From the NCBI RefSeq assembly GCF_036178145.1, contig NZ_CP108067.1:4402001-4466000 (forward strand): DNA of 64,000 nt. Reading direction: 5' to 3'. The notes below the pieces were generated by a model. It was not told the origin of the DNA and searched no databases. It saw only the letters and a program-made list of their open reading frames with translations. Both the position numbers and the translations under genes were made by a program. Below are positions 18,571-28,068 of the stretch, one piece after another; within the stretch, counting starts at the first letter, position 1; the number at the start of each line of letters is the position of its first letter. This DNA comes from Streptomyces sp. NBC_00273. GTDB taxonomy: Bacteria; Actinomycetota; Actinomycetes; Streptomycetales; Streptomycetaceae.

Positions 18571-19281
18571 ATGACATTCGTACAAGTGATCGATTACGAG
18601 ACCAGGCGGTTCGACGAGATGAACGCGCTCATCGACCGCTGGGCGGAGCAGAGCAGCGGCAGGCGCACCGCCACTCACACGATGATCGGCCAGGACCGCG
18701 AGGCCCGGAACCACTACGTGGACATGGTGGAGTTCGCTTCGTACGAGGAGGCCATGAAGAACTCCCACCTCCCCGAGACGGACCGGATGTTCCAGGAGAT
18801 GGTGGCCCTCTGCGAAGGCATGCCGAAGTTCATGAACCTCGACGTGGTCCGCGACGAGCACCTCAACAAGCAGCTCGTCAACCGGGTGTTCGAAGAAGCG
18901 GCCATGGCGGGGAAGATGAGCGCCCTCGACGAGTGCTTCGCGACGAACTACATCAACCACGACGCCAGCAGGGCGGAGTCCACCGTCGTCGGACGCGAGG
19001 CCATGAAGTCGGACATGGAGACGTGGCGCGCGGCCTTCGACATGACCTTCGAGCCGACGGCCCAGCTGGCCGAGGGCGACATGGTCACGACGGTGTGGAA
19101 CTGGACCGGCACCCACAAGGGGTCGTTCATGGGAGTCGCACCGACCGGGAAGACGTACTACATGTCCGGGAGCACCACGTTCCGGTGCCTGGAGGGAGAG
19201 ATCATCGAGGGTTGGTGGCACTACAACCCCGGAGCCCTGCAGCAGCAGATGGGCGGAACGGGTTCCCCGTACGGAACCTGA
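18571..19281 (+). CDS. Two-domain protein: N-terminal dimeric alpha/beta barrel, C-terminal SnoaL-like domain
   Basis: The product is 236 residues. GGGAGGCGA precedes the ATG. Residues 1-100 resemble a ferredoxin-like dimeric barrel (TFVQVIDYETRRFDEMNALIDRWAEQ...HYVDMVEFASYEEAM). Residues ~105-225 match the SnoaL/ester-cyclase fold (VFEEAAMAGKMSALDECFATNYINHDA..WRAAFDMTFEP..WNWTGTHKGSFMGVAPTGK). SnoaL-like proteins include polyketide cyclases and many of unknown activity. The fusion is uncommon. No polyketide genes are near, so a catalytic role is unproven. Confidence 0.8.
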   Translation: MTFVQVIDYETRRFDEMNALIDRWAEQSSGRRTATHTMIGQDREARNHYVDMVEFASYEEAMKNSHLPETDRMFQEMVALCEGMPKFMNLDVVRDEHLNKQLVNRVFEEAAMAGKMSALDECFATNYINHDASRAESTVVGREAMKSDMETWRAAFDMTFEPTAQLAEGDMVTTVWNWTGTHKGSFMGVAPTGKTYYMSGSTTFRCLEGEIIEGWWHYNPGALQQQMGGTGSPYGT

Positions 19282-19316
19282 GGCCCCATCACGGGGAAGG
19301 CGAGAAGGCAAACGGG

Positions 19317-19350
19317 AAGGCCCCGCTCCGCAACTGCGGAACGGGGCCTT
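19317..19350. terminator. Terminator between the SnoaL-like gene and groEL1
   Basis: A 16-bp stem AAGGCCCCGCTCCGCA/TGCGGAACGGGGCCTT with one mismatch and a 2-base centre, flanked by A/T bases, serves both convergent genes. Confidence 0.88.
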
Positions 19351-19369
19351 CTCGGCGTGGTGCGCGCGA

Positions 19370-21007
<1,638 letters not shown>

Positions 21008-21035
21008 TCAGCCCTCTCGAAAACTCGGGTTTAAC

Positions 21036-21088
21036 GAGCTGCGCCCCTCGCCGCCCGGCAATCAGCGGGGTGACCAGGGGCGCAGCTC
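21036..21088 (-). promoter_or_regulatory. Large hairpin between groES and groEL1
   Basis: A perfect 13-bp inverted repeat (GAGCTGCGCCCCT/AGGGGCGCAGCTC, 21036-21048 and 21076-21088) has a 27-base loop. It may act as a partial terminator or RNA-processing/stability element that sets the GroES:GroEL ratio. Confidence 0.7.
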
Positions 21089-21109
21089 AAGCAAACTTCT
21101 TGAAGCGAA

Positions 21110-21418
21110 TTACTTCTCGACGATCGCGAGCACGTCGCGAGCCGAGAGGACGAGGTACTCCTCGCCGCTGTACTTCACTTCGGTGCCGCCGTACTTGCTG
21201 TACAGCACGATGTCGCCGACGGTGACGTCCAGCGGGAGACGCTGGCCGTCTTCGAAGCGACCCGGGCCCACCGCGAGGACGACGCCCTCCTGGGGCTTCT
21301 CCTTCGCGGTGTCCGGGATGACCAGGCCGGAGGCCGTGGTCTGCTCGGCGTCGAGCGGCTGGACCACAATGCGGTCCTCAAGCGGCTTGATGGCAACCTT
21401 GGAGCTGGCGGTCGTCAC
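21110..21418 (-). CDS. groES: Co-chaperonin GroES
   Basis: The product is 102 residues. The motif [31 protein letters not shown] includes the mobile loop (~20-36) that docks on GroEL. It is first gene of the groES-groEL1 operon, transcribed from a promoter that overlaps a CIRCE element. Confidence 0.97.
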   Translation of the reverse strand: MTTASSKVAIKPLEDRIVVQPLDAEQTTASGLVIPDTAKEKPQEGVVLAVGPGRFEDGQRLPLDVTVGDIVLYSKYGGTEVKYSGEEYLVLSARDVLAIVEK

Positions 21419-21514
21419 GATCCGACCTCCCCCTTCGGAGATCCGGGGTTAACTGTCTGAGGTGGCGACCAGGTCGATCCGTCGTCGCGGGTGCCGGATC
21501 TGCCTGTCGCTGTG

Positions 21515-21541
21515 TTGGCACTCACCGGGGGTGAGTGCCAG
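21515..21541. promoter_or_regulatory. CIRCE element 1 (HrcA operator)
   Basis: TTGGCACTC-N9-GAGTGCCAG, one or two changes from the consensus TTAGCACTC-N9-GAGTGCTAA. It lies just downstream of the groES -10. Confidence 0.95.
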
Positions 21542-21546
21542 GTGCG

Positions 21547-21576
21547 AGACTATTCCGGCGATTAGCACTCGGTCAA
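21547..21576 (-). promoter_or_regulatory. groES promoter
   Basis: On the minus strand TTGACC (21576-21571), an 18-base spacer and TAGTCT (21552-21547). The -35 lies inside CIRCE 2 and the start point falls just before CIRCE 1, so HrcA bound at either would block it. Confidence 0.75.
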
Positions 21577-21588
21577 GCGGAGTGCCAA
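21562..21588. promoter_or_regulatory. CIRCE element 2 (HrcA operator)
   Basis: TTAGCACTC-N9-GAGTGCCAA, one base from consensus. It covers the groES -35 region. Two CIRCE sites 47 bp apart imply cooperative HrcA repression relieved by heat. Confidence 0.95.
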
Positions 21589-22376
21589 TTCCCGACGCGG
21601 GCGTTGCGCGGACCGCTGCCGTACGGGGTGCCCTGCGGGTGCCCTGCGGGCGGCTCGGCGGTGTGGGGCTCGGTGGCGCGGATCCTTCTGCCGAGGTGGT
21701 TCGCCTCAATCGCCGGCCGGGTCCCCTGCGGGGGGCTCGGTGGTGTGCGGCTCGGTGGCACGTTCCCTCGAGCCGAGGTGGTTCGCCTCAATCGCCGGCG
21801 GGGCTTCAAAGGGTGGGGCGGTGCCCCGCACGAGGATCTCCTCGGCTCGCGCCAGACGGCCGCGGTCCTGCCAGACGGCCTGGGTTGCGCGCTCGTCCTG
21901 CGGGGACCCTCCTACGTGTCCCCACCCCACGGCAGCGCTCCGACACCCCAACCCATCCACCTACAGCTCTCCCCAAGCCCCCCTTTCAGCCCCACCGATA
22001 TTCGAGGCACAGGTCCGCCCGTTCAGCCTCGCCGGCGTTTGAGGCACGGGCCCGCACCATCAAGCCTCGCCGGCGATTGAGGCGCGGGTCCGGGCGGAGC
22101 CCGGCGAGGATCCCGCCGCGCTGGACACCGCCGAGCCACCCAGCCCCGCCGCCCACGAGGCACGGACCCGCCTTTTCAGCCTCGCCGGCGTTTGAGGCGC
22201 GGGGCCGGGCGGAGCCCGGTACGGATCCGGCCCCGCCGCACACCACCGAGCAGCCCCCACCTTCCAGCCCCGCCGGCGATTGAGGCGCGGGTCCGGGCGG
22301 AGCCCGGTAGACGACGTGCGCTGGACACCGCCGACCGGGCCGCAGGGCAAACACGCCGATATGTGACGCTGGAGCC
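21589..22376. repeat. Gene-free 790-bp gap filled with two families of intergenic repeats
   Basis: No credible gene lies here. Family A: a 66-bp direct repeat at 21652-21717 and 21734-21799, ending in CGCCTCAATCGCCGGC. Family B, in the opposite sense: CCTCGCCGGCG(A/T)TTGAGGC units at 22024-22045, 22062-22104, 22177-22219 and 22265-22307, the last three extending into GTCCGGGCGGAGCCCGG. Degenerate copies lie at 21988-22018 and 22141-22170. Family A ends in the inverse of the family B core, so they are one dispersed element in both orientations. Confidence 0.85.
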
Positions 22377-23057
22377 GTGCGCATCCTCGTGGTCGAAGAC
22401 GAAGAAGGCCTCGCCGAATCCCTGCGGCGCGGCCTCTCCGCCGACGGGCACCGCGTCGACGTCGCCCACGACGGCCACCGCGGGCTCGACCTCGCCCTCG
22501 CCGGCGGCCCGTACGACGTCGTCCTGCTCGACCTGATGCTCCCGGGTCCCAGCGGCCACGCGATCTGCACCCGCATGCGCGCCCACGGCGACACCACCCC
22601 GGTCCTGATGCTCACCGCCCGCGACGGCGAGTACGACGAGGCCGAGGGCCTGGACTCCGGCGCCGACGACTACCTCACCAAGCCGTTCTCCTTCGTGGTC
22701 CTGGCCGCCCGGATCCGGGCCCTGGCCCGCCGCGCCGGCACCCCCGACCGCGGCACCCTGCAGGCCGGCGACCTCGTCCTGGACCCGCAGGGCCGTCGCT
22801 GCCGCCGCGGCGACCGGGACATCGAACTGACCGCCCGCGAACTGGGCGTCCTCGCCTGCCTGATGGAGCAGCCCGGCCGGGCCGTCGCCAAGCAGGACAT
22901 CCTGGACGAGGTCTGGGACACCCCGCACGGCGTCGACCCGAACATCGTGGAGGTGTACGTCTCCTCGCTGCGCAAGAAGATCGACGCGCCCTTCGGTCGC
23001 CGCTCGATCCGCACCGTCCACGGGACCGGCTACCGGATGGCCCCCGACGGTGGTTAG
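22377..23057 (+). CDS. OmpR/PhoB-family response regulator
   Basis: The product is 226 residues. The receiver domain (1-115) has the acidic pair EDE at 7-9, phosphoacceptor Asp in VVLLDLMLPG (~51) and Lys in LTKPF (~101). The winged helix DNA-binding domain (~130-224) has VDPNIVEVYVSSLRKKID. GTG start with GGAG close by. It overlaps the sensor kinase gene by 8 bp, so translation is coupled. A likely target is the LCP-SEDS pair downstream. Confidence 0.95.
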   Translation: MRILVVEDEEGLAESLRRGLSADGHRVDVAHDGHRGLDLALAGGPYDVVLLDLMLPGPSGHAICTRMRAHGDTTPVLMLTARDGEYDEAEGLDSGADDYLTKPFSFVVLAARIRALARRAGTPDRGTLQAGDLVLDPQGRRCRRGDRDIELTARELGVLACLMEQPGRAVAKQDILDEVWDTPHGVDPNIVEVYVSSLRKKIDAPFGRRSIRTVHGTGYRMAPDGG

Positions 23058-24384
23058 CGGCATCCGGGCGCGCACCGCCGCGGCCGCCGCACTCGCGATG
23101 GCCGCCGTCCTCGCCGGCGGCGGCCTGTGGCTGCACGCCCTGCTGCGGGCCAACCTCCTCGACAACACCACCGGCCGCGCCGAGCTCGCCGCCCGCAAGG
23201 TCGCCGCCCAGCTCGACAACCGGACCCTGCCGGCCGGTGGACGGCTGCCCGCACCCGAGAGCGGGGTGGACCTGGTCCTCGTACGGGACGCGGCCGGGCG
23301 CACGGTCGCCAGCACCGGCGACCCGAAGCTCACCCCCGACCTCGGCGGCGCCCCGCTGCCCGGCCCCGGTGACGACTCCCGGTCGGCCGTGCTCCCGCCG
23401 GCGCACCCCGGCGGGGAACGGCGCGCGGTGGTCGTCGTCGAAGCGCCGGGGGCGCACACGGTCTACGCGATGACCGTGCTCGGCGACGTGGACGACGCGA
23501 CCCGGGCCGTCGCGGTCGGGCTGCTGGCGGGGGCGCCCCCGCTGACCGGCTTCGCCGCGGCCCTGGCCTGGTGGGTGACCGGCCGCGCGCTGCGCCCGGT
23601 GAGCGCGATCCGCTCCGAACTGGCGGCGGTCACGGCGAGCGAGCTGGACCGGCGGGTTCCGGACCCGGGCGGGGCGGACGAGATCGCGCAGCTGGCCCGG
23701 ACCGTCAACGACACCCTGGACCGGCTGGAGCGTTCCGACGCCCGGCAGCGGCAGTTCACCGCGGACGCCTCCCACGAGCTGCGCAACCCGCTGGCCGCCG
23801 TCCGGTCCCGGCTGGAAGTCGCCCTCGCCATGGACCGCCCCGACCGGGAGTCGGTCGCGGCTGCGCTGGCCGACACCGAGCGGCTCCAGGCCATCGCGGC
23901 GGACCTGTTGCTGTTGGCCCGCCTCGACGGCGGACCGGCGTCGGCACCGCGGAGCGAGCCGGTGGACCTGGCCCTGCTGGCCGCGGAAGACGCGGCGCGG
24001 CGGGGTAGCTCGCGGATCGCGCTACGGCTGGACGCGCAGGCGCCCGTACCGGCCTCCGGGGACCCGGCGCGGCTGGAACGGGCCCTGGCCAACCTCGTGG
24101 ACAACGCCCTGCGGTACGCCCGCGCGGAGGTGGTCGTACGGGCGGCGGCGCACGACGGATGGGCGGTGCTGGAGGTCACGGACGACGGCCCCGGCATCCC
24201 GGAGGCGGACCGGGACCGGGTCTTCGAACGCTTCGTACGGCTGGACGCGGACCGCGGCCGGGCCAGCGGCGGTACCGGGCTGGGCCTGGCCATCGCCCGG
24301 GAGATCGCGCGGGCGCACGGGGGCGACGTACGCGCGCTGCCGGCGCCCGCCGGGGGCGCGCGGCTGGTGCTGCGCATCCCGTAG
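23050..24384 (+). CDS. Sensor histidine kinase
   Basis: The product is 444 residues. The GTG start overlaps the regulator. Two membrane helices (~14-34 and ~155-175) bracket a ~115-residue extracytoplasmic sensor. A HAMP domain (~180-230) precedes the H-box FTADASHELRNPLAAVRSR (His ~243), the N-box LANLVDNALRYA and the ATP lid DDGPGIPEADRDRVFERF, GGTGLGLAIA. It should phosphorylate its adjacent partner. The signal is unknown; downstream wall genes suggest envelope state. Confidence 0.95.
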   Translation: MVSGIRARTAAAAALAMAAVLAGGGLWLHALLRANLLDNTTGRAELAARKVAAQLDNRTLPAGGRLPAPESGVDLVLVRDAAGRTVASTGDPKLTPDLGGAPLPGPGDDSRSAVLPPAHPGGERRAVVVVEAPGAHTVYAMTVLGDVDDATRAVAVGLLAGAPPLTGFAAALAWWVTGRALRPVSAIRSELAAVTASELDRRVPDPGGADEIAQLARTVNDTLDRLERSDARQRQFTADASHELRNPLAAVRSRLEVALAMDRPDRESVAAALADTERLQAIAADLLLLARLDGGPASAPRSEPVDLALLAAEDAARRGSSRIALRLDAQAPVPASGDPARLERALANLVDNALRYARAEVVVRAAAHDGWAVLEVTDDGPGIPEADRDRVFERFVRLDADRGRASGGTGLGLAIAREIARAHGGDVRALPAPAGGARLVLRIP

Positions 24385-24421
24385 CGCCGTCCGGAGCCCG
24401 ACCGGCGCTCGGCCGAGGCCC

Positions 24422-24443
24422 TCAGGATTCCTTCAGCGGACCT
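24422..24443 (+). promoter_or_regulatory. Candidate response-regulator binding site before the LCP gene
   Basis: Two TCAG-led half-sites start 11 bp apart (TCAGGATTCCT, TCAGCGGACCT), the spacing used by OmpR/PhoB regulators; another TCAGC follows at 24447. It lies ~20-40 bp before the 24462 start. Confidence 0.45.
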
Positions 24444-24461
24444 CCGTCAGCATCGGCAGGC

Positions 24462-25730
24462 ATGAGCGCACACCGGAGGAAGCCGACGACCCGATCCCGC
24501 CACCGCCCGGCCCGCCGGCGGCGACTGGGCCGCACGCTGCTGGTCACCGGTTGTGCGCTGGTGGCCCTGACGGGGGGCGGCGCCTGGTACCTGTACCGCG
24601 ACCTCGCCGCCGGCATCGGCAGCTCCAAGGCCCTCGAGGGCGCGGAGAAGTCCGCGTTCGGCGACAGCAACATCCTGCTCATGGGCCTGGACAGCCGCCG
24701 GGACCAGAACGGCGAGAAACTGCCGGAGGAGGTCCTCGACAAGCTGCACGCCGGCAGTTCGGACATCGGCGGCTACAACGCGAACACCCTGATCCTGCTG
24801 CACGTGCCCGGGGACGGCGGCCGGGCGAAGGCCTTCTCGGTGCCGCGCGACGACTTCGTCGACATACCCGGCCACGGCAAGGACAAGGTCAAGAAGGCGT
24901 ACGGGCTGGCGAAGGAGAAGAAGCAGGAGCAGCTCGCCGCGCGGGGGGTCAAGGACGTCCGGCAGCTGGAGCGGGAGGGCCGGGAGGCGGGGCGCGCGGC
25001 ACAGATCGAAACGGTGCGGAACTTCCTGGGGGTCCCGATCGATCACTTCGCCGAACTGAATCTGGCCGGTTTCTACCACCTCGCGGACGCGCTCGGCGGG
25101 GTACCGGTGTGCCTGAACAAGGCGGTCAAGGACACGTACTCGGGCGCCGACTTCCCGGCGGGCCCGCAGACGCTCGACGGCCGGCAGTCGCTCGCCTTCG
25201 TGCGGCAGCGGCACGGCCTGGACCGGGGTGACCTGGACCGGACCAAGCGCCAGCAGGCCTTTCTCGCGGGCGCGACGAAGAAGCTGAACTCGGTCGGGAC
25301 CTTCACCGACCCGGCGAAGCTGATGAAACTGATCGACGCCGCCAAACAGGACGTGGTCACGGACGAAGGCTGGGATCTCCTGGCGTTCGTGAAGCAGGCG
25401 AAGAACCTGTCCGGCGGGAAGGTGCAATTCACGACACTTCCCATCGAAGGTTTCGGAAGGAACCATGGGGAGGACATCAACGTCGTAGATGATATGAAGA
25501 TAAAGCGCCTCATTGCCGAACAGATCGGACCCGAAGCTTCCGCTGACGCCGGCGCATCGGGCGCCGCGTCCTCACCCTCGGCCCCTCTTTCGGCCCCTCT
25601 TTCGGCCTCTCCTTGGGCCTCTCCGTCGACCTCGCCCTCGTCCTCGCCCTCGTCCTCGCCCGACGCGGCACCCCCGCCGCCGTCCCCGTCCGCCCCCAAG
25701 GAGGGTGGCGGCGTCCCGTGCGTGGACTGA
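24462..25730 (+). CDS. LytR-CpsA-Psr (LCP) family cell-wall glycopolymer ligase
   Basis: The product is 422 residues. A basic N-terminus and one membrane helix (~25-45) place the catalytic domain outside. The LCP domain (~65-345) has the phosphate-binding Arg in SVPRDDFV and the RQRHGLDRGDLDRTKRQQAF motif. LCP enzymes attach teichoic acids or polysaccharides from lipid carriers to peptidoglycan. The tail (~355-420) is Ser/Pro/Ala-rich and would sit in the wall. It follows the two-component pair by 77 bp and overlaps the next gene by 13 bp. Confidence 0.93.
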   Translation: MSAHRRKPTTRSRHRPARRRRLGRTLLVTGCALVALTGGGAWYLYRDLAAGIGSSKALEGAEKSAFGDSNILLMGLDSRRDQNGEKLPEEVLDKLHAGSSDIGGYNANTLILLHVPGDGGRAKAFSVPRDDFVDIPGHGKDKVKKAYGLAKEKKQEQLAARGVKDVRQLEREGREAGRAAQIETVRNFLGVPIDHFAELNLAGFYHLADALGGVPVCLNKAVKDTYSGADFPAGPQTLDGRQSLAFVRQRHGLDRGDLDRTKRQQAFLAGATKKLNSVGTFTDPAKLMKLIDAAKQDVVTDEGWDLLAFVKQAKNLSGGKVQFTTLPIEGFGRNHGEDINVVDDMKIKRLIAEQIGPEASADAGASGAASSPSAPLSAPLSASPWASPSTSPSSSPSSSPDAAPPPPSPSAPKEGGGVPCVD

Positions 25731-27112
25731 AACCCCTGACGTCGGCGGTCTCCCGCCGCCGCACCGAGGCGCTCCTCCTGGTCTTCGTCATCGCCATCGC
25801 CGTCTTCGGCCACGCCGCCGCGGGCCTCGCCATGAACGGCGAGCTGCCGCCCAAGTTCGTCGACTTCACCCTGAGCATGACCCTGCTGTCCCTAGTGGGG
25901 CATCTGGGCGTACGCCGTTTCGCGGCCTACGCCGACCCGCTGATCTTCCCGCTCGCCATGCTGCTGACCGGCCTCGGACTGGTGCTGCTCCACCGCCTCG
26001 ACCAGGGCTACATCGAGCGCTACAACTCGGACGCGAACGCCCCCGGCCAGCTGATGTGGACGGTGGTCGGCATCGCCGCCTGCCTGCTCGTACTGGCGCT
26101 GCTGCGCGACCACCGGCTGCTGCAACGGTTCATCTACATCAACATGGCCGTCGCGCTGGTGCTGCTGATCGCACCCGCCTTCTTCGGCGCGGACACCTAC
26201 GGTGCGAAGCGCTGGATCAAACTCTTCGGCTTCTCGCTACAGCCCGGCGAGTTCGTGAAGATCATGATCGCGATCTTCTTCGCCGGGTACCTCGTCATCC
26301 ACCGGGACTCGCTGGCCCTGACGGGCCGCAGGTTCCTGGGCATGCGGTTGCCCCCGATGCGCCAGCTCGGCCCGATCGTCACGGTGTGGATCGTCTCGAT
26401 GCTGGTCCTGGTCTTCGAACGCGACCTCGGCACCTCGCTGATCTTCTTCGGGGTGTTCGTGGTGATGCTGTACGTCGCGACCGAACGCACCAGCTGGATC
26501 GTCTGCGGTGTGCTCATGGCCGCGGCCGGCGCCTTCGTGGTCGGCTCGACGGAGCCGCACGTCAAGGCGCGCGTGGCCGCGTGGCTCAACCCGCTGTCGT
26601 ACTACTGGGAGAACCGGCCGGCGGGAGTCACCTCGGACCAGTCGGCGCAGGCCCTGTTCAGCTTCGGCACGGGCGGCATCTCCGGCACGGGCCTCGGCAT
26701 GGGCCACCCCGAGCTGATCGCGTTCGCCGGGCGCAGCGACTTCATCCTGACCACGGTGGGCGAGGAGCTGGGCCTGGCCGGGGTGATGGCAGTGCTGATC
26801 CTCTACGCGCTCCTGGTGCAGCGGGGGCTGCGGATGGCGCTCGGCGCGCGCGATCCCTTCGGCAAGCTGCTCGCGGTGGGCCTGGCGGCGGCGCTGGCCC
26901 TACAGGTCTTCGTGGTCGCGGGCGGCGTGACGGGCCTGATCCCCCTGACGGGCAAGGCCCTTCCCTTCCTGGCCAAGGGCGGCTCGTCCCTCCTGGCCAA
27001 CTGGATCATGATCGCCCTGCTGCTGCGCATCAGCGACAGCGCGGAACGCCAACGCGAGGCGGACGCCCACGGCCCGGTGGAAACGACGATCACGCCGGTG
27101 GTGCGGGTGTAG
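25718..27112 (+). CDS. SEDS-family peptidoglycan polymerase (FtsW/RodA/SpoVE type)
   Basis: The product is 464 residues if translation starts at the GTG at 25718, with AAGGAGGG upstream inside the LCP gene; the two reading frames overlap by 13 bp. About ten membrane helices are visible. The signature near RWIKLFGFSLQPGEFVKIMIA and GELGLAGVMAVLILY matches SEDS glycosyltransferases, including the long extracellular loop with VTSDQSAQALFSFGTGG. No class B PBP partner is adjacent, so its partner must be encoded elsewhere. A paralogue beside the dcw cluster would normally be the main FtsW; this one is likely accessory. Confidence 0.93.
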   Translation: MRGLKPLTSAVSRRRTEALLLVFVIAIAVFGHAAAGLAMNGELPPKFVDFTLSMTLLSLVGHLGVRRFAAYADPLIFPLAMLLTGLGLVLLHRLDQGYIERYNSDANAPGQLMWTVVGIAACLLVLALLRDHRLLQRFIYINMAVALVLLIAPAFFGADTYGAKRWIKLFGFSLQPGEFVKIMIAIFFAGYLVIHRDSLALTGRRFLGMRLPPMRQLGPIVTVWIVSMLVLVFERDLGTSLIFFGVFVVMLYVATERTSWIVCGVLMAAAGAFVVGSTEPHVKARVAAWLNPLSYYWENRPAGVTSDQSAQALFSFGTGGISGTGLGMGHPELIAFAGRSDFILTTVGEELGLAGVMAVLILYALLVQRGLRMALGARDPFGKLLAVGLAAALALQVFVVAGGVTGLIPLTGKALPFLAKGGSSLLANWIMIALLLRISDSAERQREADAHGPVETTITPVVRV

Positions 27113-27518
27113 GGGCGGGAGCCGGGTGGGCGGCATCAGAGCTGCGTACGGGGGATGCCTTCAGGCGCGGGGCGGTCGGAGGCACCCAACCGGGTCGGGC
27201 ACGAACAGCCACGACCGAGAGACGGGCCCGTCCAGACCAGGGCCCGGGTCGGTGGGCGCACCCAATCGCTACGCGCTCCTCATCGCTCAGCGTCCGACGG
27301 CCGTCCTGGGTCGGGTCGGACAGGGACGGCTAGGGGGGACTGACGGCTGATACGTCGCCCCAGCCGAATCGCAGCCAGCTCTACGCACCCGCGCCCGCTT
27401 TCCCTTGACCCTGCGAGCACTTCCGCACCCGAGCCCGAGTTCACATCAGCTCGGCCGAGGGCAGTCGCCACCCGCTACCCAGACAGACCACACGCCCGCT
27501 GGAGAGCCGGACGATTCT
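27113..27518. other. Gene-free stretch after the SEDS gene
   Basis: About 400 bp with only short, non-coding-like frames. I see no terminator-grade hairpin, repeat or RNA gene. GC content is locally lower than in flanking genes. Confidence 0.6.
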
Positions 27519-27728
27519 TCAGTCCGCCGCCTCGACATTGGCGACCGAGGTCGTGAATTCACGACCAGACGAACCACGGATGTAAGCCAGCTCCATCCAG
27601 TGTTCGACGTCGGCTTCGGAGACGTTCTCGTTGATCACAGCCATCAACTCGCCCTCGACGCCTGAAGCGATGTCACGGACGCGTTGGCGAAGGAGTCGGT
27701 GCGGCAGGTACTCGTACCGCTCACTCAT
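27519..27728 (-). CDS. Small protein of unknown function (69 residues), second of a pair
   Basis: Begins ATG AGT GAG at 27728 inside the end of the upstream small gene (8-bp overlap), so translation is probably coupled. The product (MSERYEYLPHRLLRQRVRD...) is acidic and helical, with no signal peptide or membrane segment. I recognise no family. Codon use is less GC-biased than the flanking core genes. It is read away from a GntR-type regulator whose operator palindromes lie in the shared promoter. Confidence 0.65.
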   Translation of the reverse strand: MSERYEYLPHRLLRQRVRDIASGVEGELMAVINENVSEADVEHWMELAYIRGSSGREFTTSVANVEAAD

Positions 27729-27876
27729 CAGGCGCCCCTCGCAGGGTGCGGAGGAAGCGCTCCCAACCGATCAGCGCCCGCCCGAGCAGATCTTCACTGG
27801 GCTCGCATATGACAGCCACCCTCACAGGGAGGGTGTCGCCCGTATCGACGGTGAAGGCGTCGCGCTGTTGCGACAT
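27721..27876 (-). CDS. Small protein of unknown function (51 residues), first of a pair
   Basis: The ATG at 27876 has GAGGAG nine bases upstream. The product (MSQQRDAFTVDTGDTLPVRV...) ends in RTLRGAPDE with TGA at 27721. It has one cysteine (AVICEPSEDLL) and no membrane segment. A promoter with TTGACG/TGTAGT ends ~50 bp before it, and an operator palindrome covers the start point. Function unknown; the pair and the divergent GntR gene look like one module. Confidence 0.65.
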   Translation of the reverse strand: MSQQRDAFTVDTGDTLPVRVAVICEPSEDLLGRALIGWERFLRTLRGAPDE

Positions 27877-27917
27877 ACAGATCACTCCTCACTCACGAGG
27901 CCACCTCGCGGCCGACC

Positions 27918-27927
27918 TCTCTAGAGA
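27918..27927. promoter_or_regulatory. Palindromic operator TCTCTAGAGA, site 1
   Basis: A perfect 10-bp palindrome seven bases past the -10 of the small-gene promoter, at the expected transcription start. The same sequence recurs at 27969 and, with one change, at 28038. Confidence 0.75.
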
Positions 27928-27934
27928 TGTATCC

Positions 27935-27964
27935 ACTACAGCCGACATCAACTGGACCCGTCAA
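27935..27964 (-). promoter_or_regulatory. Promoter of the small-gene pair
   Basis: TTGACG (27964-27959), 18-base spacer, TGTAGT (27940-27935) on the minus strand. It is flanked by operator sites 1 and 2. Confidence 0.65.
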
Positions 27965-27968
27965 TAGT

Positions 27969-27978
27969 TCTCTAGAGA
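27969..27978. promoter_or_regulatory. Palindromic operator TCTCTAGAGA, site 2
   Basis: An identical copy of site 1, 51 bp away (about five helical turns) and just upstream of the small-gene -35. The spacing would allow a looped repressor complex. Confidence 0.75.
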
Positions 27979-28037
27979 TGCCACGAGAAAGGGGGTCCGC
28001 TGCTGGTGCGTGCGGTGCCTCACCCATGGCCCTAGGG

Positions 28038-28047
28038 TGTCTAGAGA
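28038..28047. promoter_or_regulatory. Operator site 3, TGTCTAGAGA
   Basis: A one-base variant, 69 bp from site 2 and immediately before the gntR ribosome site, overlapping a TAGGGT -10-like hexamer (28033). It suggests autoregulation. Confidence 0.65.
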
Positions 28048-28068
28048 GGCGAAGGAGTGATCGGTTTC

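Noticed and set aside
27280..27471. 63-codon minus-strand open frame after the SEDS gene
   Set aside because: No ribosome site, no promoter and no protein-like composition; I treat the gap as non-coding.
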